This document shows positions 9,051 to 19,749 of a stretch of DNA of 64,000 nt, piece after piece. How positions within the stretch are numbered: the first letter of the stretch is position 1; every line of letters starts with the position of its first letter. The stretch comes from Tridacna crocea (lineage: Eukaryota > Mollusca > Bivalvia > Cardiida > Cardiidae). The position numbers were made by a program, and so were the translations under genes. The stretch is from the NCBI GenBank assembly GCA_943736015.1, contig OX031064.1:29759361-29823360 (forward strand). Direction: 5' to 3'. The notes below the pieces were generated by a model, which saw only the letters and a program-made list of their open reading frames with translations, searched no databases and was not told where the DNA came from.

Positions 9051-10505
9051 ATGGGTAGGCAGGTGGGTGGGAAGGTAGCCTGGCAGGCAGACAGGTAGGC
9101 TCGAAGACAGGCAGATAGGTAGGTAGGAAGGTTGACTGGCATGTAGGCAAGCAATTAGGCAGGCAGACAAGTGGGCAGGCGGGCAGATAGGTAGACATGC
9201 AATTAGACTGTCCGGCAGGTAGGCAGGAAGGCAGACAGGCAGACATGCATGTAGATAGGTGGTAACACAGGCGGATAGGTAGACAGGCAGGTAGGCAGGT
9301 AGATAGATAGGTATGAAGGTAGGCAGGAAAGCAGATAGGTAGGTAGACTGGCAGGCAGACAGGTAGGCTCGAAGACAGGCAGATAGGTAGGTAGGAAGGT
9401 AGGCTGACTTGCATGTAGGCAAGCAATTAGGCAGGCAGACAAGTAGGCAGGGGGGCGGATAGGTAGACATGTAGTTAGGCTGGCAGGCAGAAGGCAGAGA
9501 GGTAGTTAGATTGGTAGGCAGGTGGGTGGGAAGGTAGGCTGGCAGGCAGATAGGTAGGCTCGAAGGCAGGCAGGTAGGAAGGTAGGAGGGTAGGCTGGCT
9601 GGCATGTAGGTAAACAAGCAGGCAGGGAGACAAGTGGGCAGGCGGGCAGATAGGTAGACATGCAAGTAGGCTGGCAGACAGGAAGGCAGGCAGACAGGTA
9701 GGCATGCACGCAGATAGGTGGTAAAGCAGGCGGATAGGTAGACAGGCAGGTAGGCAGGTAGATAGATAGGTATGAAGGTAGGCAGGCAAGCAGATAGGTA
9801 GGTAGACTGGCAGACCGGCAGGCGGGTAGAAAGGTAGGTTCTGCCCGATAGGTAGGTAGGTAAGTCGGCTGGCATGCAGAAAGGCAGGTAGGCTGGCAGA
9901 CAGGTACGTAGGTAGGCAGGCAAACAGACAGATAGGTAGGCTTCCAGACCTGCACATAGGCAGGCAGGCAGGCTGACAGGTATGTAGGTAGGCAGGCAAA
10001 CTGACAGATAGGTAGGCTTCCAGACCTGCTGGTAGGCAGACAGGCAGACATGCAGGAAGGTAGGAAGGGAAGTTACAGGCAGGCAGGCAAACAGACAGGT
10101 AGGTAGCCTTCCAGACTGGCAGGTAGGCAGGCAGACGGGCAGACAGGCAGGTAGGTAGGAAGGCAGGTAGGCAGGTAGGCTAGCAGACAGACAAGCAGGC
10201 AGGTAGACAGACAGACTGATGGGCAGGCAGGCAGGCAGATAGGTAGACAGGCAGGCAGGCAAGCAGGTAGGCAGATAGGTAGACAGGCAGGCAGGTAGAT
10301 AGGTAGACAGGCAGGCAGGTAGACAGGTAGGCTGGCAGACAGACAGGCAGGTAGACAGACAGACAGACAGATGGGCAGGCAGGCAGATAGGTAGACAGGC
10401 AGGCAGGCAGGTAGGTAGGCAGGAAGGCAGACAGGCAGGTAGGCAGGCAGGTTGGCAGGCAAGTAGATTGATAGACAAGCAGATAGGCTGGCTGGCAGGC
10501 AGACG
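9051..10505. repeat. Tetranucleotide-derived array (GGYA/GACA type), 1.45 kb
   Basis: Made of GGCA, GGTA, GACA, GATA and GGAA quartets with higher-order repetition: the block starting GGTAGGCAGGTGGGTGGGAA recurs about 470 bp later (9053 and 9523), and AGATAGATAGGTATGAAGGT also recurs at about that spacing. Because the period is 4, the minus strand is open for hundreds of codons and translates as a Cys-Leu-Pro-Ala-Tyr ladder. This is not evidence of a gene: several frames are open together and no start or domain exists. Confidence 0.95.
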
Positions 10506-11080
10506 TTACAGCGAATGCTTGCCTCGGATCGAAAGCTATCAATAATTGAAAAAAAAAAAAGATGAATGATAATAAGCGTCATGAGTTAATCAGTGGATTC
10601 TTCACTGAATTATCGATAAGGCACGCGACATTATGGAATATAGAACACGAAAGATGTTTTTTTCTTTTTTTTCCACGATATTGATTGATGTATGATGAAT
10701 TGACAGATTGGCTATTTTTTTCTCGGGTGAGCTTTAACAAGCTGGTAAAGAAAAGATCAATATTGACATCTACAGTCGATAGGAAAACATGAATAGAAGA
10801 ACTCGTGACTGTTTCAGCTAAAACAGATTTCGGACAATGTTTTACATTTGGCCGTTTCTGGATCTGTTCTGATTTTTTGCTGTTCTAGAAAAAAGCTCTG
10901 TATGTGGTATAGGATTCCGGGTATGGAACATTGAAAGGACGTTCATTGATTCCTTTGCGTTATCACAAAAGGCTTATCGGTGACTATAACAGCTGGAGAC
11001 TGAAAGCTATTCAGTATGAAATAATATTCAATTTAAAAAAGAACACCTAGGTAGTCAACTGGTAACTTACCCACAGCTAT
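10506..11080. other. No recognisable feature
   Basis: Unremarkable AT-rich sequence with a poly-A run near 10548 and no shared repeat that I can identify. Confidence 0.5.
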
Positions 11081-11084
11081 TTAC

Positions 11085-11318
11085 CGGCTCGGTCAATTTC
11101 TTTCCGAGGACTGATGATAGTCATTGCGACAGGACTCATTCCTCTCTCACCGCTGATCGTTGTTTCGACGATGGTTATGCGGGAAAGCAGCCAGTGGCTT
11201 GGAAAGAATATTGTGCGGCGCACTGGTATCAGAAACTCCAGGAAAGCATGGATAGGTGCACTGGCCGCCGCGATATAACTGAAATAATGTTGAAAACGGC
11301 ATTAATCAATCAATTCTG
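11085..11318 (+). mobile_element. SINE body, tRNA head lost
   Basis: TTTCTTTCCGAGGACTGATG, CCGCTGATCGTTGTTTCGAC and the tail CGATATAACTGAAATAATG match the SINE body. It starts within the body at CCGGCTCGG, with no A/B boxes upstream. A Fam-A copy begins just after the tail. Confidence 0.75.
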
Positions 11319-11324
11319 TACAAT

Positions 11325-11552
11325 TTAACTCTTTACCACACGAGAAAATTTGAGACTGGTCCAAACTGAAAGCATTTGCAGACGACAAAATAAAAGTGAC
11401 TGGAAATTTAAGATTTGTTTGGGAAGGGTAGAAAACACTGTGGGAAAAGGAGAAAATGCTGGTTACCAGCATTTTTTCCTTTTCCCACAGTGTTTTCAAA
11501 AGGCTTCTTTCTCAGGGGCGTCAAAAGTAGGGAATGTGTGGTAATGGGTTAA
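11325..11552 (+). mobile_element. Fam-A MITE, intact
   Basis: TTAACTCTTTACCACACGAG to GTGTGGTAATGGGTTAA. Stem variant CACTGTGGG/CCCACAGTG, changed on both arms relative to CATTGTGGG/CCCACAATG. One extra T lies in the distal arm. Confidence 0.9.
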
Positions 11553-11605
11553 TTTGATTTAGTACTAACGGCAAAAGAAAATGATTTTTATCAAAACAAC
11601 AGAAG

Positions 11606-11815
11606 TTAACTCTTTTACTGCCAAAGAGCAAACACGAAACTGTCAAGCAGATTGTAAATACCCAAAACCCAAACCCGGTGTTTCTTTTCGGTCGATAATA
11701 TCTTCTTTCCGGACACTGTAGATCCAAGATCAGACTGCACGTTCTGTGGAGTCTGATCTTGATCTACACTGTCCGCAAAAGGTCAGCGAGTCGCGCTTAG
11801 CAGCCGAAGTGTTCA
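11606..11815 (+). mobile_element. Fam-E MITE, near full length
   Basis: Starts TTAACTCTTTTACTGCC. Its hairpin GATCCAAGATCAGACTGCAC / GTGGAGTCTGATCTTGATC is followed by GTCCGCAAAAGGTCAGCGAG and TCGCGCTTAGCAGCC, ending in a decayed TTAA. It sits about 350 bp upstream of the SLC6 start codon. Confidence 0.75.
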
Positions 11816-12162
11816 ACTCCGGAAAAATACTACCAACCTCAATGACGCGCGGAATTATGGGATATGGTTGCTATATAACAACTGATCCCCGATACGCTTG
11901 CGTTCGATGTACTCGCAATATCGTCTGCTACATACGGGACGCTGAGAGCGCGCGAGCAAGTCAGTCTAAAATAGTTAAAGAAGACGGTCTTAATACAGCG
12001 TTCAAGATCTTTATTTTTACTTTTACAAATTTGAAAAAGAACAACATCAACGGAAAAAAAATCTATCATTTAATGAGATCGAGAGTCTAGGTGTAATATA
12101 GGTTAATATTTAGGTTATAAATAGCTATTTAGACTAAAGTGATAATTTAGAAATACGTGATA

Positions 12163-12499
12163 ATGGATGAAAAAAGTGCTTTAAGAAACGCCGAGTTACA
12201 AGAAATGAAGTTGTTAAATGGTGACAATGGCGACTCGGCTTTCGTTGACATTCCGGATTCTTGTGCTGATGACGGAAGAGAGAAATTTATCCATAAAAAT
12301 GAAAAAGCACGAGTGATCCATGGCGATGATGTTGATGATGACGATGACGATGATGGGAGCACCACGTCGGTCAGTTCCAATGGAACACAGTCCGAAACCT
12401 GGTCTCGTGGTCTGGACTTTATTTTATCCTTACTGGGGTATGCTGTGGGACTCGGCAACCTATGGCGTTTTCCGTACTTGTGCATGAGAAATGGCGGAG
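12163..12499 (+). CDS. SLC6-family transporter, first coding exon (partial gene)
   Basis: Encodes 112 residues plus one base, then a consensus donor (GAG|GTGAGT), so the intron is phase 1. Residues 1-79 form a charged cytoplasmic N-terminus with an aspartate run at 58-64 and a Ser/Thr-rich stretch at 66-77. Residues 80-112 are the family signature: W80, a hydrophobic helix from about 84, and [15 protein letters not shown] (92-106), transmembrane helix 1 with its unwound sodium/substrate site, then CMRNGG, where SLC6 proteins continue into helix 2. SLC6 proteins are 12-helix plasma-membrane Na+/Cl- symporters for amino acids, GABA, glycine, monoamines or osmolytes. Monoamine carriers have Asp in this helix (AVDLAN); here it is Gly (AVGLGN), which argues for an amino-acid, GABA or glycine-like member or an orphan. 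Start: ATG at 12163 is the first in-frame ATG; an in-frame GTG six bases earlier is unlikely. The remaining exons were not found in the window. Confidence 0.88.
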
Positions 12500-12505
12500 G
12501 TGAGT
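12500..12505 (+). other. Splice donor of the SLC6 exon
   Basis: GTGAGT directly after AATGGCGGAG. It interrupts the conserved NGGG at the usual place between helices 1 and 2. A Fam-A MITE starts 47 bp into the intron. Confidence 0.85.
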
Positions 12506-12546
12506 TTCTTTTCTTTCGCAAATCTCCAGGAACTTTAAAATGTCGG

Positions 12547-12778
12547 TTAAAACTCTTTACCACACAATCCCGACTTTTGACGAAACCTTAGAAAGAAGCC
12601 TTTCGAAAACGTTGTGTTAAAAGGAGAAAATGCTGGTAACCAGCATTTTCTCCTTTAAATACAATGCTTTCTACCCTTCCCAAACCAAATTTCAATTTTT
12701 CAGTCACAATTATTTTGCCGTCTGCAAATGCTTTCAATTTGAACCAGTCTATAATTTTGTCGTCTGGTAAAGAGTTAT
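12547..12778 (-). mobile_element. Fam-A MITE at the start of the SLC6 intron
   Basis: TTAA, then AACTCTTTACCACACAATCC, to GTCTGGTAAAGAGTTAT. The stem carries linked changes on both sides (GTGTTAAAAGGAG with CTCCTTTAAATAC). The right TTAA has decayed to TTAT. Confidence 0.85.
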
Positions 12779-12915
12779 ATGGTTCTTTACTCCGTTTTCA
12801 ACATTCTTTCAGTCATATAACGGCGACAGGTTCGTTACCTTATAACCGCAACACCACACCAAGATTTGTCGATCTGGTTCGTATTTTCTTACAACAAACC
12901 AATGTTTGTTTTTGT

Positions 12916-13176
12916 TCAACACACCAAAAAGGGTCATTGAAACATTTGCGTAAAGTATCGTCTCGGACGAGCCTATGCAGTCTCTGCGCAGGCTAATCCG
13001 AAACGACACTTTCCATTTTTAAGTACTTTCTGTTAAGCGCATGTCTACTGTAGCACAAAATCTAATGTAGTCGTAAAGTGCCATCTCGGATCAGCCTGCG
13101 CGGACTGCGCAGGCTGATCCGAGACGACACTTTAAGCAAATGTCCGAATGCCCCTTTTCACGTCTTGCAAGCCATA
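12916..13176. mobile_element. Fam-D element with two GC-rich hairpins
   Basis: Ends are inverted (CAACACACCAAAAAGGGTCA; complement of right end GCAAGACGTGAAAAGGGGCA). The first hairpin is decayed, around GCCTATGCAGTCTCTGCGCA. The second, ATCTCGGATCAGCCTGCGCG to GCAGGCTGATCCGAGACGAC, is nearly perfect. Confidence 0.8.
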
Positions 13177-13341
13177 TTATGTTTGCCATGATGACCCTTA
13201 ATTTTCTGACAAAAGCAACATAACTTGATGACAACAGTCAATGTCACAAGCGCCTTGATCGAAACATACCGGGACAGAACGTGCCAGCGCACCATCGTGT
13301 GTACCATGGTGCTTTTAGTCACAATGTCCATGGCAAATTGT

Positions 13342-13410
13342 GGGTTTACTTCAAAAACTTCATAACTACAGCTTAAACAAGCTGTAGTTACGAGGATTTT
13401 GAAGTAAGCC
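13342..13410. repeat. Fam-J hairpin
   Basis: GGGTTTACTTCAAAAACTTC and ATAACTACAGC pair with GCTGTAGTTACGAGG and ATTTTGAAGTAAGCC. Same stem at 38368-38446 and, decayed, 50535-50605. Confidence 0.75.
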
Positions 13411-13429
13411 GGCGAAATATTCTTCGGTC

Positions 13430-13600
13430 AGATCGTCCTGGGTCAAAAGGTCCAAGGGAACACGAATGCTTTTTTTAACAGCGATTTAGAAACGAACGTT
13501 TGTTCTAAGACGTTTTCGTCCCGGATATTTTGACCAAAAAGTCCGCTGGCCAAAATGTCCGTGCAAAAACGTCCACTGGCCAATACGTCCATACACCAGG
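13430..13600. repeat. Ladder element (GTCC / GGCCAAAA type)
   Basis: Short motif reiterated: GGTCAAAAGGTCC, GACCAAAAAGTCCGCTGGCC, AAAATGTCCGTG, AAAACGTCCACTGGCC, AATACGTCC. It looks like a reiterated non-coding module; the reading frame across it has no known domain. Confidence 0.5.
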
Positions 13601-13844
13601 AAAACTTACCGAGAAAATAAAGATTCGACTTTTAAAAGAACAGAATAGCAAAGAACGGAATCTTACGTTCGCTGATCTGAACGCAACAGTTCATCGTTAC
13701 AAGTCAGTATTTACTTATATGTAACCTATGTAACAGTGGAAATTACATGTTTTAAAAGTACCATGTTCTATAAAGATTATGTAGAAGATCGCCACATGAA
13801 TCATGGAAAAACATGTTTCTTCTGATAAGATAAAGGAAAAAGTT

Positions 13845-14068
13845 ACAAGATAACGAAATTCTAGAACTGTCAAAACTGAAAGCAACTGCGGACTAAAGAA
13901 AAATAATAGTTGTTTAAATGATCGTATTTGTCTTTGAAAAGGTAGTAAACAATGTGGGAAAAGACAGATAAAAGGCTGGTTACCAGTAGTTTCCCCCTTT
14001 CTCCAACTGTATGCTAGAGCCCGTTTTCTTAGGGTCGTTAAAACCAGGATTGTTTGGTAAGTGGTTAA
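13845..14068 (+). mobile_element. Fam-A MITE, strongly decayed
   Basis: GTCAAAACTGAAAGCAACTG, AAACAATGTGGGAAAAGACA, AGGCTGGTTACCAGTAG and GGATTGTTTGGTAAGTGGTT align along the family; the hairpin is broken. Confidence 0.65.
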
Positions 14069-14429
14069 CGAAGTCATGGCATATCTTTTTGCTGAAATGT
14101 TTTCCACAACCATCACTTAGACGGTTGTATGTAAAGTTGCATTTGTTCTGCATTAGAATCTTTGGTTATATCATAGAAGATAGAATTTGAGCATATAAAG
14201 AAAGAGTCAAGAAAAAAAATCATCAAATTTAGCCATTTGAAACGCAGTCAGAGGGGGCGATATAGTCGGGAAGATTGGGAAAAACGAGGGGCCATTATTT
14301 CTATCATTATCTATATATCCCATGATTCTCTTTGAACAATTTTGTACCAGACAACTTTGTACATACAGCTGTAAAAGACGGGTAATCAGTGCGAATGGTG
14401 ACTAATGACAATAATGCATAGATAGGTAA

Positions 14430-14495
14430 ACAAAGAAAGAATGCAGAAAAAGGAGAAATGGCTCGTGACGAGCAATTTTTACTCTTGCTACCTTT
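14430..14495. mobile_element. Fam-A2 hairpin remnant
   Basis: AAAAAGGAGAAATGGCTCGT and GACGAGCAATTTTTACTC keep the GCTCG tip. The flanks are lost. Confidence 0.45.
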
Positions 14496-14589
14496 TTTTT
14501 TTAAACTCGTTTGCTGCAAGACCAAAAAAGAGGTTCTGCTAGCGGTATGGGTTATGATGCCGAGAATATATCTGTGTGTGTGGGTGTAA

Positions 14590-14715
14590 GAAAGAGAGAC
14601 AGACAGACAGAGAGAAAGACAGACAGACAGGCAGACCAACAGACAGGCAACAGGTAGGCAGGTAGGCAGACAGACAGACAGATAGGCAGGTAGGCAGACA
14701 GAGAGACAGACAGTG
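14590..14715. repeat. Tetranucleotide tract (GACA/GGCA/GGTA)
   Basis: Impure GACAGACAGACAG and GGTAGGCAGG runs like those of the 9-10.5 kb array, preceded by a short GT run. Confidence 0.85.
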
Positions 14716-14749
14716 GTCCTTTGAAATGCAGAAACTTTACATTCTGCAA

Positions 14750-14850
14750 AATGTTTCGACACATGTTATCCTGTGTGGACTGCGCAGGCTGACATACGTC
14801 GATACTTTTTGCAGATGAATTAAAGCTTTTTTTCACATTTTCACAGCATA
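14750..14850. mobile_element. Fam-C element, partial
   Basis: TGGACTGCGCAGGCTGACAT, then GTCGATACTTTTTGCAGATG and a TTTTTTTCACATTTTCACAG end. Left arm lost. Confidence 0.6.
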
Positions 14851-15024
14851 AAACTGTGAAAACGCTTCTTTAAAGTTAAAATAATTGGCAGGGCAATCGC
14901 TCCTTTTCCCATGATGTTTTTAAAGCTTTCAGCTGATCCGTACTGAACTATGTGTGCACGTCAATGAGGTAAGCGACAGGATTTCCGCTCATATCTCAAC
15001 TACCATCGACAAAGACACAATGAC

Positions 15025-15150
15025 TTTTCACACTATAATCATTTATCCTACAATCTCGAGATCCTTAATGACCCTGAACAAAAAAGCTTTCGAAAACACT
15101 GTTGGAAAAAGGAGAAAATGCGTGCATCCAGCATTTTCGCCTTTTCCGCG
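15025..15150 (-). mobile_element. Fam-A fragment (short arm and hairpin)
   Basis: GACCCTGAACAAAAAAGC, GAAAACACTGTTGGAAAAAG and a decayed tip ATGCGTGCATCCAGCAT. Truncated where the next Fam-A copy starts. Confidence 0.6.
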
Positions 15151-15154
15151 CCCT

Positions 15155-15383
15155 TTAAGCCATTAGCACACAATCCCTACTTTTGACACCCCTGAGAAAG
15201 ATGCTTTTGGAAAACATTGTGGGAAAAGGAGAAAATGCTGGTAACCAGCATTTTTTCCTTTTCCCACAATATTTTCTACCCTTCATCAAAGAAATTTCAA
15301 ATTTTCAGTCACATTTATTTTATCGTCAGCAATTGCTTTCGATTTGGACAAGCCTAAAATTTTGTCGTTTGGTAATGAGTTAA
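15155..15383 (-). mobile_element. Fam-A MITE, intact
   Basis: TTAAGCCATTAGCACACAAT to GTTTGGTAATGAGTTAA, both TTAA ends kept, 229 bp, as long as the reference copy. Confidence 0.9.
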
Positions 15384-15830
15384 ATGACATATTTCATCAT
15401 TTCAGCCACATCGATATTTTATGTCATTAAGGGCTTATGATTTTGGCCATTCTGAATGTTTTGCCTGCGAGTATAGGGTTGATATACGTACAGGAAATCG
15501 CTCGTCGTGCCGGTATTTTCTTGTTATAATATCACCAAGAAAATTTTGATGCATAACATCAATAGCCTCGCAAATCAGTTGTTTCTGAAATAAGGCACAA
15601 AAGAGCATTTCAAACTGTCCATAGTAAATTTATGTAGAAATTGGTGAGAAGTGAACTGAGAAACCCTAAACAAGCCTTAGAATCCAGCTGAAAACTTAAA
15701 AAAGAAAGAGGCAATAATTGCAAGTCACATAGTCATTCTTCGGCAAAATGTAACATAAGGACATTGGAGCTATGCATGAAAGCAGTTGTCATTCAGCAAA
15801 CATCACAGGAAAATAGTAGTAAGACTAGGT
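15384..15830. other. No recognisable feature
   Basis: AT-rich sequence without a repeat or exon signal that I can support. Confidence 0.5.
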
Positions 15831-15834
15831 TCTA

Positions 15835-15970
15835 CATTACCAAAGTGATATTAGAAACTGGGTATGAAATGACCAGAGTTGGTACGAAATGATTAAAGTG
15901 AGTACGACATGAACAAAATTGTACGAAATAGCCTAGGTACGAAATGATGTTATTACGAAATGACTGGAAG
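15835..15970 (+). repeat. Ladder element (GGTACGAAATGA type)
   Basis: Motif variants GGTATGAAATGACC, GGTACGAAATGATT, AGTACGACATGAAC, TGTACGAAATAGCC, GGTACGAAATGATG and TTACGAAATGACTGG follow each other every 15-25 bp. Confidence 0.6.
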
Positions 15971-16208
15971 CCGATTAAACAATATGCTGCCTCCATGGGT
16001 ACTGTTCAAAACCGAATAAAGATATGGTGCCGCCGCTCATACGGCGCCACAATAATATCTTTCTAGTCAAGGAAAACTTTGGGCATACGAAATTTCAAGG
16101 ACCTTTCCTTGACTCGGTGGTTTAGTGGCTCGATATGTAAGCAAAGTAAATGCTAAGTGGATCTCAGATGGCGGCCCAAGCAACGCTGAAACCCTTGGGA
16201 GACCAGGG

Positions 16209-16412
16209 TCCGTTTTCACCAACAGTTCCTAGGAACGTTCTTGGTCCTATTCTTCAGAATCTCGACAATGTGAGAGTAAAAGAACTTCTGGTTGACTAAA
16301 CCATTTGGTTTAGGTTGGCTGGTTTAGCCAATCAGAGGTTCTGTTACGTTCACAGTCTGAAAATATTGAAGAATAAGACTTAGGAACGTTCTTCGAATGG
16401 TTAGTGAATACG
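16209..16412. mobile_element. Fam-L MITE-like element
   Basis: Left TTCACCAACAGTTCCTAGGA and right end complement TTCACTAACCATTCGAAGAA form inverted ends. The centre holds TTTGGTTTAGG and GGTTTAGCCAATCAGA. Related sequence lies at 35733-35872 and possibly 19565-19745. Confidence 0.65.
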
Positions 16413-16796
16413 GAAGTGAGTCATTTACCTGATAATACTGCAATACGATTGGAACAAGAGAATTCCATGCCAGCCATGTTTTTATCATCATCTCTAGCGT
16501 ACACATGAATTCAAATGAAATGATTTCGGTGGAATAAAACTGTAGTTTATCTTAGTATGGTATTCTGTTGTAATATCCCACGGTTAATCCCCATTAACCG
16601 TTACCCGATATTTGGAGAAGAATTTATGATGTGAATCTTCAACGTGCATGAGAAAACTTTAAACATGTGTACTGCTATAATTTCAATATGTCCATCATTG
16701 TACAAATTCGAGGTTTTCTTTGAGTTACGGACGATTTGTTTACGTCAAGTGACTTTCATCTTAAAATACCTGAGGGCGGAGTCGTGGAACAGCCCG

Positions 16797-16971
16797 TGTA
16801 ATGCAGAGAAATGACCCTCGCCTCCAAAATGACCCATTGGTCATTTCACTACGCAGAGAAATGGCCCGGATCATTTTTCTACGTAGAGAAATGACCCAAG
16901 AACAATGACCCGGGTCAATCCTCTACGTACTGAAATAACCCGGGTCATTTTGTAGGCGAGGGTCATTTCAC
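16797..16971. mobile_element. Ladder element (AAATGACCC type), second copy
   Basis: Begins TGTAATGCAGAGAAATGACC. The internal spacer CTCGCCTCC at left is mirrored by GTAGGCGAG at right, whereas the 7793 copy has CCCCCAGTATA mirrored by TAATGGGGG. Rungs include CCCGGATCATTTTTCTACGT and ACCCGGGTCA. The right tip is truncated. Confidence 0.75.
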
Positions 16972-17135
16972 CGGTAGGAAGCGATTTTACCAAGCTTCCG
17001 CTGCACTGTCTTGATAGAGCCGAAATTACGTATGGTGCTAGATTTCTACACAGAGTATAAAGCAGCATTGGCAATGTAATTATCCATCCTGCACTGCTAT
17101 CGTTTGATCTACAAGTAAAGGCCCCCAGGTTAAAT

Positions 17136-17371
17136 TTGAACTCTTTACCTGACGACAAAATTTTAGACTGACCCAAATTGCAAGGATTTGCAAACGACAG
17201 ATTAAAAAAAACATTGCACCATGGATGAAACTTGTTGCTTAAACGATCGAAAACGTTGTTGAAACTGGAAGAAAATGCTGGTTACCAGCATTTTCTTCCT
17301 TTTCAAACAACGTTTTTAAAAGCCGTATTTCTATTGGTCGTTGAAACACTGTGCTGTTTGTGTAAAGCGTG
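17136..17371 (+). mobile_element. Fam-A MITE, diverged
   Basis: TTGAACTCTTTACCTGACGA start (TTAA decayed). The hairpin GTTGTTGAAACTGGAAGAAA / TTTCTTCCTTTTCAAACAAC differs from the family at several stem positions on both arms together. Confidence 0.75.
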
Positions 17372-17399
17372 TTTCCTTTTTCGTATCAAAATCCATAAA

Positions 17400-19016
17400 T
17401 TCTACTATTTTCCATATCTGAAAGAAAATTTCAACTCAATGTTCAAGGCGACTTCGGTCATGTTTTAACATTAAGCAGCAAATGGCGTATATATGCAAGA
17501 TCAGACTACACCTTTGATCGTTTTCTACGCCATCCGTTACAAAGCTATTGAATCGGCCACTGCTAGTGAAAGTGTTAATCTCAAATTTTGCCAGGCTGTA
17601 GTCCACACAGCTGCTTCACGTCATCGTAATTAGCCCGGTGATTGAACCTTGTACATGTGGGGCAAAATTAGACTGAAAACTCAATATTGAATCCTGTGGT
17701 AATATTTCGACTTTATTTGCTAATTGAATACCTCCCTTTAACGCTTTCAGCCACATTAGCGGTCAAAAAAGCTTTTACAGGGGCGTAGATCAAGGTATGG
17801 CTGCACAAAACGTGGTGAGGTGTCATCACCGTCCGATCTTTTGTTCTAAACTTTTTAAAAGAAATATCTTCATCGAATGATATTGTTTAATCCGTTGCAA
17901 TATGCAAAGATTAAACTAAGTAGCAACTATGAAGTTTGAGGACGTCCTTGTGAAATACGTGCAATCCACACATAACTGCTTAATCAAATACGTGTCTATA
18001 ATGAAACCATTCTGTCAAGGAAATTTTATTACTGTAATAATGGTTCCAAACAAATACAAGTACAGTTCAGAAAAATGCAAGAAAAAGTAATGATCTTAAA
18101 CGAATTTTTTTTATATATAAAAAAACACAACATTGACAAAAAGAAATCTCTTTTTGGCCCATACATGCAACCAAAGATGACAATCACTGTTTCTATATCT
18201 ATACTGGTACTTTAAATCCTGTCAGGCTGTGGTCGAGACATTGGAAATATCGTTTTACTTTGTTATTTAGACCGAAAAACAAAATTTGAGGGGGCTAAAA
18301 ATTTGCAAGTTGATTCCTTTTCAGTCACAGAACGCCCTTGACCTACGACAGACATCAGTACAGGCACAACCTTTGGCTCAAAATTCTTGCCGAAAGAATT
18401 ACAGAATTGGCTACATTCGTATTTACTACTCTACAACCGTAGACAAGTAATGAGGGTAATTCCTGTAATTTCTGCCTTGCCAGATACAGATTAAAAGTTA
18501 ACCAAATAACAACAAATGATACTGCACGGTCCTTACACATGTATTCCTTTGTTTTTATACTTGATTCCTTTGGGGATGTTGCGATAGATATAAAATATTT
18601 TGCGATCTCGCATGTGTAAGGTTACCATATAATTCAAACCAATTCTATTTTCAGTCATCGAGAACCTCATAAATTTATCGATTTGTAAATCATTCTAACC
18701 GGATTTATTTGAGATATTAGCTCAAGAACACAGCTGTTTAGTACAAAAAGCAAGGAAAAAAAAACCAAGTAAACCCCTAATATTAGAACAAATGCAGTAC
18801 TGGAGAGGAATCTAGAGAAACAACTTATGAATAGCTCTCAAATGTTGTAAATCATCTGAACGAAAACCCAAGCCTCAAGGCGGATATCTTCTTAAACTCT
18901 AATCCGGTTATATTGACAAAGATTAAAAAAAACACAGGACATGAAAGCGGAAGAAAAACACAGTGAGGAAAAATGAAATACCAACGTAAAATAAGTTGCC
19001 TTTTCCGTCTATAATT
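17400..19016. other. No recognisable feature
   Basis: Long AT-rich stretch. GATCAGACTACACCTTTGATC near 17500 may be a Fam-E relic. No exon or repeat shared with the window stands out. Confidence 0.45.
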
Positions 19017-19017
19017 A

Positions 19018-19080
19018 CCTTTTTACCAAATGAAAAAAATCAAGACCTGTCGAAATTGAAAGCATTTGCAGTGTTCAAAA
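19018..19080 (+). mobile_element. Fam-A fragment (long arm only)
   Basis: CTTTTTACCAAATG and CGAAATTGAAAGCATTTGCA match the left arm; the copy stops before the hairpin. Confidence 0.55.
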
Positions 19081-19344
19081 AGTCCTCCTCCCAGATCCCC
19101 ATCCAGCCAAAATAGCCCCTTTATGGTGGCCTCAGCTGTAATAAAAAGCCAGTCAAAACCTGTGTTTTTCACATCAATTTGCATGTCAGAAAATAACACA
19201 TGTGCACTCATCCGCCGTGTGTGGGGGTAGCCCAGGCTCATTCAACCTTGGTCAGGTCTTCTTAACCCGCATTATTTTCACTCTATGTCGGTCAATTACT
19301 CTCTACCCTTTCACAAATCGCCTTTCTCTATAAAAGTTATCTAC

Positions 19345-19420
19345 ATGTATGTGGCCAGTGTAGATCAAAGATCAGACTGCACTAAAGTCTGATCTTTGAT
19401 CTACACTGTCCGTTTGGTAA
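19345..19420. mobile_element. Fam-E hairpin only
   Basis: CAGTGTAGATCAAAGATCAG, ACTGCACTAAAGT and CTGATCTTTGATCTACACTG form a near-perfect stem with shortened loop. The outer parts of the element are missing. Confidence 0.7.
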
Positions 19421-19564
19421 TGTATTCTGGAAAATAGCACAGTCAAATTTGCAATTTTTTGGATGTTATGTTTTAGACTGAAATGGTTCAATTGGATATA
19501 TTATTATTCGGTGTTCTAAGGGCAAACATCAAGCTTCAGAGTTCAGTAAGGTCAACACCTGGGG

Positions 19565-19745
19565 GTCGTATTCACAAACTATTCTAAAATGCATCTGTAG
19601 TCTAGATCCAGATTTAGAAAGTAATAAGTTTTTTTTTGATTGGCTAGACCAATTTGGGTTGACCAATCAAGAACGTTAATGCTACTTTAAAAATTAGAAT
19701 ATTCTTGAAAAATTCTTGAAAATTAGAATACAAATGTAATCCAGC
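19565..19745. mobile_element. Possible Fam-L relative
   Basis: CGTATTCACAAACTATTCTA, GATTGGCTAGACCAATTTGG and TTGACCAATCAAGAACGTTA give inverted parts like those of 16209-16412. Similarity is partial. Confidence 0.4.
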
Positions 19746-19749
19746 CATG

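Noticed and set aside
8982-10478. 498-residue Cys/Leu/Pro-rich open frame on the minus strand
   Set aside because: Translation of a period-4 repeat; several overlapping frames are open with the same residue pattern and there is no domain, signal or splice structure.
11746-12090. 114-residue frame upstream of the SLC6 exon
   Set aside because: Begins inside a Fam-E hairpin and shows no motif or codon pattern of a gene.
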